Assembly: GCF_019656655.1 (NCBI RefSeq) | Contig: NZ_BPMV01000001.1 | Location: 1,240,001-1,304,000 of the forward strand | Source: Tsukamurella sp. TY48 | Lineage (GTDB): Bacteria; Actinomycetota; Actinomycetes; Mycobacteriales; Mycobacteriaceae | Direction of reading: 5' to 3' | DNA length: 64,000 nt | Made by a program: the position numbers and the translations under genes | Shown here: positions 36,032-45,578 of the stretch, in pieces | Numbering within the stretch: position 1 is the stretch's first letter | Layout: each line of letters starts with the position of its first letter | Notes under the pieces: generated by a model | Told to the model about the DNA's origin: nothing | Databases searched by the model: none | What the model saw: only the letters and a program-made list of their open reading frames with translations

Positions 36032-37102
36032 CTAGCGTTCGCGGGCCGGTGGACGATGCGCGTACCGGCGGAGCGCAGCCATTGCGGTGCGGGCCGCCGG
36101 AACTGAGTCCACTCGGTCCGACAGCACGGCCACGAGCTGCTGATCCTGGTTCCCGAACCGTGGATCCGCCTGAACCAGGAGCGGAATGGCGCAGGTGAGC
36201 AGGTACTCCTGATAGGCGGGTGTGGTCGCATCGAGGTCCGCGAGCACCTGCTCCGCGGTGCCGCGGAGGCGGCCCGGCTTCAGTTTCATCGGGCCCGAGA
36301 TCCTCGGCGCCAGATCCCTGGAGTAGGTCGCCAGCGACCACACCTCCGCCCACTGCAATGCGGCCTCGCGCACGAGCACGGCTCGGTACCGCCGCAGCAC
36401 ATCGCTGTCCCCGGCGATCATCCGGCCGGTCGCGGCACCGCGGTAGCGGAAGGCCTCCGACAGGGGGAACCCGCTGCTGCTCTGCTCCGGTTCGCGGCGG
36501 TCGTGACCGCAGTTGCGGGTCAGTCGGTGCAGCGCCATTCCCCGGCCGATGACCTCGCGCGCCCCGTCGGCCGGCGCACCGGCGACGATGCGGCGCGCCC
36601 CGTCCACGACGGCACCGGGGTCGGCGACGACTCCACCCGAAGACGGCGGGCGGAAGATCGCGTCGCAGGCCCGGTCCGCCGCCGCACCCCAGCACCGCGA
36701 GAGTGCGTGCGCGGCGGTCTCGGCGTTCCCCGCCAGGGCCGCGGCCCCGAACAGCGCGGGCACCACGCCGACGGCACCATCTTCGTCCACGAGGTCGGCC
36801 AGGAGACTCCAGTCGAGTTCGAGGCCCGCGGCCTCGCAGGCCTCACCGGCGCGCCGGGTGGCGACGGTGTCCGCGACGAGCGTGGCGTAGTCACGAATGC
36901 CCGGCACCACCGCCGACAGGGCCTGCGCGATGGATCCCGATGCCTTGTCGAGCCACCGCGGATCGGACCACAGCCGCGAGACCGACGAGCGGGAGACTCC
37001 CGACAACACCGCGATATCGGTCGCGGCGAGGCCCGCCTTCTCGGCGAGCTCGCCAAGGGTGCGCAGCGGACTGGTCAGTGCGTCATCGCGATGCTGCGCC
37101 AT
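36032..37102 (-). CDS. helix-turn-helix protein with unknown helical C-terminal domain
   Basis: A 356-residue protein not assigned to a known family. Residues about 13-62 form a Cro/LacI-like helix-turn-helix (LGELAEKAGLAATDIAVLSGV then SRSSVSRLWSDPRW). The remaining 290 residues are predicted mostly helical with no catalytic motif I recognise; Cys residues are scattered (ACEAAG, SRCWG, ADRACD, RNCGHD, TCAIP). A GGAGGG site is 10 nt before the ATG. It is divergent from the HdeD-type gene and could control it. The 157-bp gap upstream contains the AT-rich words TAAGTAACAAAT. Confidence 0.6.
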   Translation of the reverse strand: MAQHRDDALTSPLRTLGELAEKAGLAATDIAVLSGVSRSSVSRLWSDPRWLDKASGSIAQALSAVVPGIRDYATLVADTVATRRAGEACEAAGLELDWSLLADLVDEDGAVGVVPALFGAAALAGNAETAAHALSRCWGAAADRACDAIFRPPSSGGVVADPGAVVDGARRIVAGAPADGAREVIGRGMALHRLTRNCGHDRREPEQSSSGFPLSEAFRYRGAATGRMIAGDSDVLRRYRAVLVREAALQWAEVWSLATYSRDLAPRISGPMKLKPGRLRGTAEQVLADLDATTPAYQEYLLTCAIPLLVQADPRFGNQDQQLVAVLSDRVDSVPAARTAMAALRRYAHRPPARER

Positions 37103-37259
37103 GGCTCTCGAGCCCTCCGGTCACCCGCCATTTGTTACTTACCGTTGATACGAAAATACCAGGTCCGGGCAGGTCCGGCGGTTCTCCGACCCCACCGACT
37201 GTCGAACACATTCTCCAACCATGATTGTTCGGGTAGGTGTGATCGCATATGGTGCGGGC

Positions 37260-37985
37260 ATGGCTACAAGAACTGCTGCTCTCCGTCAGGACATCGAGAC
37301 CAAGACCAAACAGGCCTGGTGGTCGCTGCTCGCGCTCGGAATCCTGTCGATCCTCTTCGGCGTCGTCATCCTGGTGTGGCCCGGCCCCACGACCCTCGTC
37401 GCCGGAATCATGTTCGGGATCTTCCTCATCGTCGGCGGTCTGGTACAGATCGTCGAAGGCATCATGGGCGATTCAGACAACCGCCTGCTGTCGATCGTCA
37501 GCGGCGCGCTGGCGCTCGTGCTCGGCGCGTTCTGCTTCCGTGACGACATCGCCAACTCCGTCGCGGTGCTCGGCGTCTTCATCGGCATCAGCTGGATCTT
37601 CGGCGGCGTCTGGGGCGTGACCGCCGGCGTTGCGGGCCAGCACCTCCCGCATCGCACCTGGACCATCATCGCGGGCGTTCTCACGCTGATCGGCGGCTTC
37701 GTCCTCATCGCCAGCCCGTGGGACAGCATGATGGTCCTGATGCTGGTGACCGGCATCTTCGCCATCGCGATCGGCCTGGTGGAGATCGTGGGAGCCTTCC
37801 GCCTGCGCAGCGCGGCGAAGGAGGTCGCCCAGAAGGTCGACGATGTCACCGGCAAGATCGACGCCACCGTCGGCCGGGTCGAAGGCGCTGTGACGCAGCG
37901 TCTCGACGGCATCAGCGATCGCGTCCAGCAGCACCGCACCACCGATGGTGCCCAGACCGACGGGGACAAGACCGACGGTCAGTAG
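37260..37985 (+). CDS. HdeD-family membrane protein (DUF308)
   Basis: A 241-residue integral membrane protein with six predicted segments in three HdeD pairs (LLALGILSILFGVVILVWPG, LSIVSGALALVLGAFCF, IIAGVLTLIGGFVLIASP), then a 60-residue cytoplasmic charged tail with a coiled-coil-like VAQKVDDVTGKIDATVGRVEG stretch. HdeD in E. coli is linked to acid resistance; here the role is unknown. ATG 37260 is 6 nt after TATGGT (37248-37253), leaderless; the longer frame to 37221 is less likely. A strong terminator follows. Confidence 0.82.
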   Translation: MATRTAALRQDIETKTKQAWWSLLALGILSILFGVVILVWPGPTTLVAGIMFGIFLIVGGLVQIVEGIMGDSDNRLLSIVSGALALVLGAFCFRDDIANSVAVLGVFIGISWIFGGVWGVTAGVAGQHLPHRTWTIIAGVLTLIGGFVLIASPWDSMMVLMLVTGIFAIAIGLVEIVGAFRLRSAAKEVAQKVDDVTGKIDATVGRVEGAVTQRLDGISDRVQQHRTTDGAQTDGDKTDGQ

Positions 37986-38002
37986 TCCCCCCCGAAACGT
38001 CA

Positions 38003-38036
38003 GCGGCCCCCTCGACCTCACGGTCGTGGGGGCCGC
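38003..38036. terminator. terminator hairpin after the HdeD-family gene
   Basis: Outer arms GCGGCCCCC/GGGGGCCGC (9 bp), one T-T mismatch, inner arms CGACC/GGTCG and a 4-nt loop. It lies between converging genes and can serve both. Confidence 0.75.
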
Positions 38037-38060
38037 CGGCGTGAGGGCCGCCGCAGTGGT

Positions 38061-38627
38061 TCAGAGCCAGGCGCCGGCGTCCCAGGTGAGGAAGGACTCC
38101 AGGCTCGCCGCGGGGTGCAGGCGGGGATGCTCGGTGGACAGGTAGGCGCCGCGGTAGAACAGCAGCGGCTTCTCCTCGCTGACCGTGCCGAGCGAGTGCA
38201 CGCGGCCGATCGCGATGTGATGATCGCCGCCGTCGAGCACGTTCTCCAGGGTGCAGTCCATCCACGTCAGCGAGCCGTTGATCGTGGGGTTGCCGAGCGG
38301 CGAAGGACTCCAGTCGAGCCCCTCGTACTTGTCGTCCACAGACCTGCCGAAGGCGGCGCTCACCGACTCCTGCGCGTGCCCCAGCACGGACACCGAGAAG
38401 GTTCCGGAGGTCTCGATGTGCTTCCACGTCCGCGAGGTCTTCATCGGGCAGAACAGCACCAGCGGCGGGTCCAGCGACAGGGCCGCGAACGACTGGCAGG
38501 CGAAGCCGACGGGCTTACCCTCGGCCGAGGTGGTGCCGATGATCGTGACCCCGGTACAGAACTGTCCCATGACGTGGCGGAAGGTGCGTGCATCGAAATT
38601 CGGCTCGTCCGGCCCCGGTGCAGTCAT
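38061..38627 (-). CDS. HsaB-like flavin reductase
   Basis: A 188-residue NADH:flavin oxidoreductase. It resembles HsaB of cholesterol degradation along its whole length (TFRHVMGQFCTGVTIIGT, FACQSFAALSLDPPLVLFCP, GGDHHIAIGRVHSL, LLFYRGAY). HsaB supplies reduced flavin to the oxygenase HsaA, but no hsaA or other hsa/kst gene is in the window, so it may serve another two-component monooxygenase. The ATG is 6 nt after TAGGTT (38634-38639) with no SD: leaderless. Confidence 0.82.
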   Translation of the reverse strand: MTAPGPDEPNFDARTFRHVMGQFCTGVTIIGTTSAEGKPVGFACQSFAALSLDPPLVLFCPMKTSRTWKHIETSGTFSVSVLGHAQESVSAAFGRSVDDKYEGLDWSPSPLGNPTINGSLTWMDCTLENVLDGGDHHIAIGRVHSLGTVSEEKPLLFYRGAYLSTEHPRLHPAASLESFLTWDAGAWL

Positions 38628-38693
38628 ATGTCGAACCTACTCCGGCACCGATTCTCGCCCGCACGCGGAATCGTGATGTTCGCCACCGGCCGC

Positions 38694-39482
38694 TCAGGCG
38701 CCGAGCAGGATGGCGCGCTCCACGGGGGTGTGATCGTCGTCGGACCGCGCCAGGTCGGTGCGGTACCGCGGCAGGAGCGGGGGCTGCGCGAGGAACCGCG
38801 GCAGGCGTCCGGCGCCGGGACGGAGCGGCTGCGCCGCGTGCACCAGGAAGGGATGGCAGAGGTAGACATCGCCCGCCGAACCCGTCGCCCGCACCTCGGG
38901 GCAGTCCTCGGTGGACCGGTACTCGTCGCTCATCGCGAAGACCTCGACGCCGGTGTCGCCGTAGCGCTGCAACTCGTCGGCGATCCGCCGGTGCGAGCCG
39001 ACGCGGATGCGGGTGGGCGCATCGTCGGGCCCGACGTCGGAGAACAGGAACAGCATGAGCAGCGCGCGCCCGTCGCTGCGCCGGTTCACGCGCCAGCGCA
39101 GGAAGTTGGTCGGATCGTCGCCCGGGAAGCCCGCGTCCACGTGCCAGCCCGTGTCGACCGGATCCTCGTCGGACGGGAACCGCACCGGGAAGGTGCCCAG
39201 CGAGATCCGCGGCAGCCACCGCCCGGCCCCCACGAGCTGATCGGCGGCGGCGCGGATCGCGGGCGCGGTGGCGGCGGTCCGGAAGGGTTCCTCGCCGTGC
39301 TCGCCGAGGCGCACCACCGGCTGTTCCCAGGTGGACGGCGCGTCCGGGCGGCACCCGGCAGTGACCGCGAGGTCGTCCCACAGGATCTCGCGCCCGGCGG
39401 CCGCGGTCTCGGGCGAGAACGCGGCGTCGAGCCGGACGAAGCCGTCGCGGACGAAGGCCTCGACCTGCTGCTCGGTGAGCAC
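38694..39482 (-). CDS. phytanoyl-CoA dioxygenase family protein
   Basis: A 262-residue Fe(II)/2-oxoglutarate-dependent oxygenase of the PhyH family. The iron triad is visible: His and Asp in TGWHVDAGF and the distal His in HPFLVHAAQPLRPG, where the Arg would bind 2-oxoglutarate. Substrate unknown. In-frame starts exist to 39533, but GTG 39482 has GAGGGG just upstream and yields the typical MLTEQQVEAFVRDGFV. Confidence 0.8.
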   Translation of the reverse strand: MLTEQQVEAFVRDGFVRLDAAFSPETAAAGREILWDDLAVTAGCRPDAPSTWEQPVVRLGEHGEEPFRTAATAPAIRAAADQLVGAGRWLPRISLGTFPVRFPSDEDPVDTGWHVDAGFPGDDPTNFLRWRVNRRSDGRALLMLFLFSDVGPDDAPTRIRVGSHRRIADELQRYGDTGVEVFAMSDEYRSTEDCPEVRATGSAGDVYLCHPFLVHAAQPLRPGAGRLPRFLAQPPLLPRYRTDLARSDDDHTPVERAILLGA

Positions 39483-39564
39483 GTGGTTCCCCTCAGTCGG
39501 ATTCACACCCGACTGTGTCATCGACGCCCACATCTGCGCGACCGATTTTTCCCGCGACCGCGGA

Positions 39565-39675
39565 TCAGTCCGCGAGGACGAGCCCGACGGTCATCCCCGG
39601 CACGGTGACCGCGCAGAGGGAGACGAATATGCGCAAGTAGTACAGCGCGGATTGCCGAAAAGTACGGTTACTCAA
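39565..39675 (-). CDS. small hydrophobic protein, 36 residues
   Basis: A 36-codon frame beginning at TTG 39675 with an excellent GGAGGT site 7 nt upstream. The peptide starts with a short basic segment (MSNRTFRQSALYYLR) and continues with a single hydrophobic stretch (IFVSLCAVTVPGMTVGLVLA), as in single-pass small membrane proteins. No homologue recognised. It lies between the PhyH gene and clpC with its own spacing on both sides, in a 377-bp gap otherwise empty apart from the clpC terminator. Confidence 0.45.
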   Translation of the reverse strand: MSNRTFRQSALYYLRIFVSLCAVTVPGMTVGLVLAD

Positions 39676-39803
39676 GGCGTCTACCTCCACCTCGGACCAG
39701 CGGATGTGATGCTTCGAGGCTACGCCCGTGTTTGCAATCGCGCACGATGAATAGGGCTGCTCCGCCGATCGCGACAATCCCGGACAGAACCGGGACACGA
39801 AGA

Positions 39804-39838
39804 AAGGGGCCGCCATCCGATGTGGATGGCGGCCCCTT
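39804..39838 (-). terminator. clpC terminator
   Basis: A perfect 15-bp stem (AAGGGGCCGCCATCC and its complement) with a 5-nt loop lies 22 bp after the clpC stop. On the minus strand it is followed by a T-rich TTTCTTC, giving a classical intrinsic terminator. Confidence 0.85.
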
Positions 39839-39859
39839 CTCGTTCGATCTGCGCGGCGG

Positions 39860-42430
<2,571 letters not shown>

Positions 42431-42730
42431 GGCCATTTTCCTCACATCCCGGTTACGACGGGGACCGGCTGGCGGCCTGTCCCGTTGCTAGCCGTCTGCA
42501 ATTGACGTCTTATCACTGTAGTTCTTCACTGGTCGGCCGGGTTGGGGCGCGTGCCCCGTGAGCGGCATTGCCGTCCGCTCCCCTTCGCCGTCAGCTCTGG
42601 ATACACCAGGTCAAACGCACTCCCGGCGGGTTTTGATCCCCGTTCCGCCGTGAGCGAAAACGGACGGGAACCGGCCCGGAACACACGTCGCCCCGGTGCG
42701 CGGTGCGCACCGGGGCCACGTGGCTTCGTT
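42431..42730. other. lsr2-clpC intergenic region
   Basis: A 300-bp non-coding stretch. It holds the lsr2 terminator at its right end and must hold the clpC promoter. The part next to clpC (about 42480-42535) is AT-richer than its surroundings, with TAGTGAAGAACTACAGTGAT on the minus strand, but I cannot fix a -10/-35 pair or a known ClgR/HspR site. No gene seen. Confidence 0.5.
42684..42722 (-). terminator. lsr2 terminator
   Basis: A 12-bp perfect stem GCCCCGGTGCGC with a 3-nt loop, extended by CACGT/ACGTG across one mismatch, starts 9 bp after the lsr2 stop. No T tract follows. Confidence 0.75.
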
Positions 42731-43075
42731 CTAGTTCGCCTCGTTGTAGGCGTCGATCACGTCCTGGCTGATCCGGCCGCGGTCGTTGACCTTGAGACCG
42801 GCGCCGCGCGCCCAGTCGCGGATCGCGGCGCTCTGCGAGCGATCGATCGGGGTGCGACCCCGGGGCGCCGCCGCGGCGCGGGCTCCACGCTTACGGCCAC
42901 CGCTGCGGCGCGCACTCGCGATCCAGGTGTCGAGCGACTCGCGCAACTGCGCCGCATTCTTCGCCGAGAGATCGATCTCGTACGTGACACCGTCCAGACC
43001 GAATTCCACGGTCTCGTCGGCGGTCTGCGTGTCGTCAACGTCGTCGACAAGAGTAACGGTGACCTTGCGCGCCAT
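42731..43075 (-). CDS. lsr2: nucleoid-associated protein Lsr2
   Basis: A 114-residue H-NS-like silencer of AT-rich DNA. The N-terminal dimerisation domain ([39 protein letters not shown]) is joined by a basic linker ([17 protein letters not shown]) to the C-terminal domain with the minor-groove hook NDRGRIS. An AGAGGG site precedes the ATG. In this order (lysS-lsr2-clpC) it matches mycobacteria. The unusually AT-rich upstream region may be bound by Lsr2 itself. Confidence 0.97.
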   Translation of the reverse strand: MARKVTVTLVDDVDDTQTADETVEFGLDGVTYEIDLSAKNAAQLRESLDTWIASARRSGGRKRGARAAAAPRGRTPIDRSQSAAIRDWARGAGLKVNDRGRISQDVIDAYNEAN

Positions 43076-43212
43076 GTTTTGCCCTCTTCTAGTCTCGTGT
43101 CAATGTCGGATTACGTACCGAAACACGAGTCTATACACGAAATCGCCAATACCGCGATTCCGTCGGTCATTTTTTGTAGCGATTCCGTAACGATTCACAT
43201 TTCATTGGCGCA
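43076..43212. promoter_or_regulatory. AT-rich lsr2 promoter region with repeats
   Basis: A 137-bp segment clearly richer in A+T than the rest of the window. It has an inverted repeat CTCGTGT (43094-43100)/ACACGAG (43123-43129), a direct repeat GCGATTCCGT (43154-43163 and 43179-43188) and a T6 tract. Lsr2 prefers such DNA, so autoregulation is plausible but inferred. Confidence 0.45.
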
Positions 43213-45009
43213 CTAATTCGGTTGAATCCGGTCTTCTCCGACCAGTTCCCGTACACGTTCCGCGCCGATCGCGAGCAACAACGTGGGCAGTCGCGGGCCG
43301 GTGTCCCCGCCCACCAGCAGGCGATAGAGAAGCACGAAGAATGCGCGTTGCGCTGCACCGAGTTCCTTATCGCCCTTGACGATCTGATCGGCGCCGAGGC
43401 CGCGCTGCACCTTCGCCACGCCGTACACCTGGTGGGTGATCCCGGCCAGGGTCCAGTCGTCCTCCAGCCGGCCCAGGCCGGCCGGCGCGGGGGTCCCGGA
43501 ACCGTCGAGCAGCAGCCGCAGCGCCGCTCGCTCCTCGTCGCCCAGGGCGGCCAGCGCGGCGGCGTCCCGCTCCGCCCGGACCACGGTGCGTTCCTCGGCC
43601 GGCATCTGCTCGGCGACCCACGCGGTGGCGCGGTCCAACCGCGGGCGAAGTACATCGAGGCCGGTCAGGGGCTCATCGGGCTCGAGGGCGCTGAGGATAC
43701 GGAGCGTCTGCTCGTCGTCGCCGGTGGTGATATCGACCACCGAGGCCAGCGTGCGATAGGGCATCGGGCGCGGCGTGAGCGGCAGCTCCCGGACCGCGCC
43801 GGCGGCCGGATCGGCGACCGAGGCGGCGCGCGCGTAGGCCGCGATATCGCCGGGCTGCGCCTTGTCGCCGCTCACCTTGCGGGTCAGCGCATCCCATTCG
43901 TCGTACGTGCGCGGCAGCTCGCCGTCGAGCGCCACATCGAAGGACTGATTGGGCTTCTTGCGGCCGTACAGCCAGCGCAGCAGGGGCGGCTCCAGGTATC
44001 GGAGCGCAATCGCGGCCGTCGGAACTCCGCCCTTCGACGACGACATCTTCGCCATTCCGCGGATACCGACGAATGCGTACATCGGCCCCAGCGGTCGCCG
44101 CCATCCGAAGATCGGCGCCACATCCTTACCTACCGCGAACGAAGAACCGGGAGATTGATGATCCACACCGGAGGGCTCGAATGTGATCTTCTCGAAAGCC
44201 CAGCGCATGGGCCAATCGACCTTCCACACCAGCTTGCCGTCGGTGTGCTCGCGCAACAGCACCGTCTCGGTGTGACCGCAGCGACACTGATATTCCAATG
44301 CCGTCGACTCGTCGTCGTATGCGATGACGGTGGTGAAATCCGTGCCGCACACCGAGCAATAGGGCTTATACGGGTAGTAACCGGAATCGCCGGACCCGTC
44401 GGCCTCCTCGGCCGAGCCGGACGCGGCATCGGCGGCCTCCGCGGCGGCCGCTGCTGCGTCCGCATCGGTGGCGCCGCCCTTCTTCGCCTTGTCGAGGGTG
44501 CGGTAGCGCTCGAGGATCGTGTCGATCCGGCGGCGCTCGGACATCGCGTGCAGCACGCGGTCGGTGTAGGCGCCCGAGGTGTACATCTGCGTCTGGCTGA
44601 TGCCGCGGTAGGTGACACCCAGTTCGATGAGGGCGGCCTCCAGCTCGCGCCGGAAGTGCTCGGCCCAGTTCGCGGCGTCGGAGCCGTGCGGTGCCGGAAC
44701 CCGGGTCAGCGGCTTGCCGATGTGCTGCTCCCAGGACTCGTCGACACCGTCGATCTTGGGCACCTTGCGGAACCGGTCGAAGTCGTCCCACGAGATGATG
44801 TGCTCGACCGCGATGCCGCGGCGGCGCAGCTCGTCGGCCACCAGATGCGGCACCATCACCTCGCGGAGGTTGCCGAGGTGGATCGGGCCGGACGGCGAGA
44901 TGCCCGACGCCACCTTCACCGGGGTGTCGTTCTGCTCGGCGAAGGCGACCGCCTCATCGGCGAGGCGGGTCACCCAGTCGTCCAGGGGCGCATTCAGGGC
45001 TACGGTCAC
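43213..45009 (-). CDS. lysS: class I lysyl-tRNA synthetase
   Basis: A 598-residue synthetase of the archaeal-type class I fold, not the usual bacterial class II. The HIGH-type motif is GISPSGPIHLGNLREV and the KMSKS-type motif MAKMSSSKGG. A Cys4 zinc knuckle (YCSVCGTDF, YQCRCGH) is interrupted upstream by an Ala/Glu-rich low-complexity insert (about residues 200-235). It charges tRNA-Lys. The mycobacterial gene at this place is class II. GTG 45009 is 8 nt after TAGTAT (45018-45023), leaderless; earlier in-frame codons are not family-like. Confidence 0.93.
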   Translation of the reverse strand: MTVALNAPLDDWVTRLADEAVAFAEQNDTPVKVASGISPSGPIHLGNLREVMVPHLVADELRRRGIAVEHIISWDDFDRFRKVPKIDGVDESWEQHIGKPLTRVPAPHGSDAANWAEHFRRELEAALIELGVTYRGISQTQMYTSGAYTDRVLHAMSERRRIDTILERYRTLDKAKKGGATDADAAAAAAEAADAASGSAEEADGSGDSGYYPYKPYCSVCGTDFTTVIAYDDESTALEYQCRCGHTETVLLREHTDGKLVWKVDWPMRWAFEKITFEPSGVDHQSPGSSFAVGKDVAPIFGWRRPLGPMYAFVGIRGMAKMSSSKGGVPTAAIALRYLEPPLLRWLYGRKKPNQSFDVALDGELPRTYDEWDALTRKVSGDKAQPGDIAAYARAASVADPAAGAVRELPLTPRPMPYRTLASVVDITTGDDEQTLRILSALEPDEPLTGLDVLRPRLDRATAWVAEQMPAEERTVVRAERDAAALAALGDEERAALRLLLDGSGTPAPAGLGRLEDDWTLAGITHQVYGVAKVQRGLGADQIVKGDKELGAAQRAFFVLLYRLLVGGDTGPRLPTLLLAIGAERVRELVGEDRIQPN

Positions 45010-45055
45010 GGACCGTGATACTACCGCCGATACCACCGCCGAAAGGACCGGCGGC

Positions 45056-45424
45056 TCACGCCTCGTGGGCGGCGAACTGCGCGACGGCGCGCCGGTAGGA
45101 CTCGGATCCCGCTCCGGTGCCGCCCGCGGCGCGCAGTGTGAGGGCGCGGAAGCCGCCGTCGACCGACGAGGCCTGGACACCGCGGTCGCGGAGCCGGGTG
45201 GCGATCGCGGCGGCGGTGGCGCCGTTGCCGCTCACCAGGGTCCAGCGGGCGTCCGGGCCGGCGGCGGCGAGGCTGGTGCTCAAGCCGGGCACGAGGCGGG
45301 CGATCACGGCCGCGGCGTCGAGGGCGACGGCGCCGGTCAGGATGCCGTCGCGGGTGCGTTCGGACTGATCGCGCAGGTCGACGAGGATCGATCCATCAGC
45401 GGGGGTGAAGTGCACGGGGTGCAT
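45056..45424 (-). CDS. rhodanese-like domain protein without catalytic cysteine
   Basis: A 122-residue single rhodanese-fold protein (ILVDLRDQSER start, DGGFRALTLRAAGG end). The active-site loop, normally Cys-x-x-Gly-x-Arg, reads SGNGAT, and the whole protein contains no cysteine, so it cannot act as a sulfurtransferase by the known mechanism. GGAG precedes the ATG by 8 nt, and this GGAG can pair with a CTCC 5 nt upstream. A cysteine-rich leader ORF lies 64 bp upstream. Possible roles are sulfur-carrier binding or regulation. Confidence 0.8.
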   Translation of the reverse strand: MHPVHFTPADGSILVDLRDQSERTRDGILTGAVALDAAAVIARLVPGLSTSLAAAGPDARWTLVSGNGATAAAIATRLRDRGVQASSVDGGFRALTLRAAGGTGAGSESYRRAVAQFAAHEA

Positions 45425-45431
45425 CGGGATT

Positions 45432-45444
45432 CTCCAGGCGGGAG
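45432..45444 (-). promoter_or_regulatory. hairpin masking the rhodanese ribosome-binding site
   Basis: CTCC and GGAG (4-bp stem, 5-nt loop) on the minus strand would hide the ribosome site of the rhodanese-like gene. It could act as the output switch of the upstream cysteine leader peptide. The stem is short, so this is tentative. Confidence 0.35.
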
Positions 45445-45488
45445 GCGAACGCGTGGGGCGTTCGGGGCAGCGGAAGGGGGCCGGGTTC

Positions 45489-45533
45489 CTAGCGGACCCG
45501 ACAACACTCCATGCAGCTGCGCACCTGGCTCAT
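45489..45533 (-). CDS. cysteine-rich leader peptide, 14 residues
   Basis: A 15-codon frame encoding MSQVRSCMECCRVR, with Cys at 7, 10 and 11 including a tandem pair. It begins exactly 7 nt after a TAATTT box with a 17-nt-spaced TTGCCA, so the ORF is itself the start of a leaderless transcript, and it ends 64 bp before a rhodanese-like gene. Leaderless polycysteine ORFs that sense cysteine supply by ribosome stalling and control downstream sulfur genes are known in mycobacteria; this has the same design. No such gene is annotated routinely because of its size. Confidence 0.75.
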   Translation of the reverse strand: MSQVRSCMECCRVR

Positions 45534-45540
45534 GGCAGCG

Positions 45541-45569
45541 AAATTAGCACCCGACCGGCGGCGTGGCAA
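45541..45569 (-). promoter_or_regulatory. promoter of the cysteine leader-rhodanese unit
   Basis: Minus strand: -35 TTGCCA (45564-45569), 17-nt spacer, -10 TAATTT (45541-45546), then CGCTGCC and the leader ATG. It lies in the 34 bp after the coaX stop, so the unit is not dependent on coaX read-through. Confidence 0.65.
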
Positions 45570-45578
45570 CAATTGCAA

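Noticed and set aside
38003-38036. Hairpin considered as a small RNA
   Set aside because: Its place between two convergent stop codons fits a terminator; no promoter precedes it.
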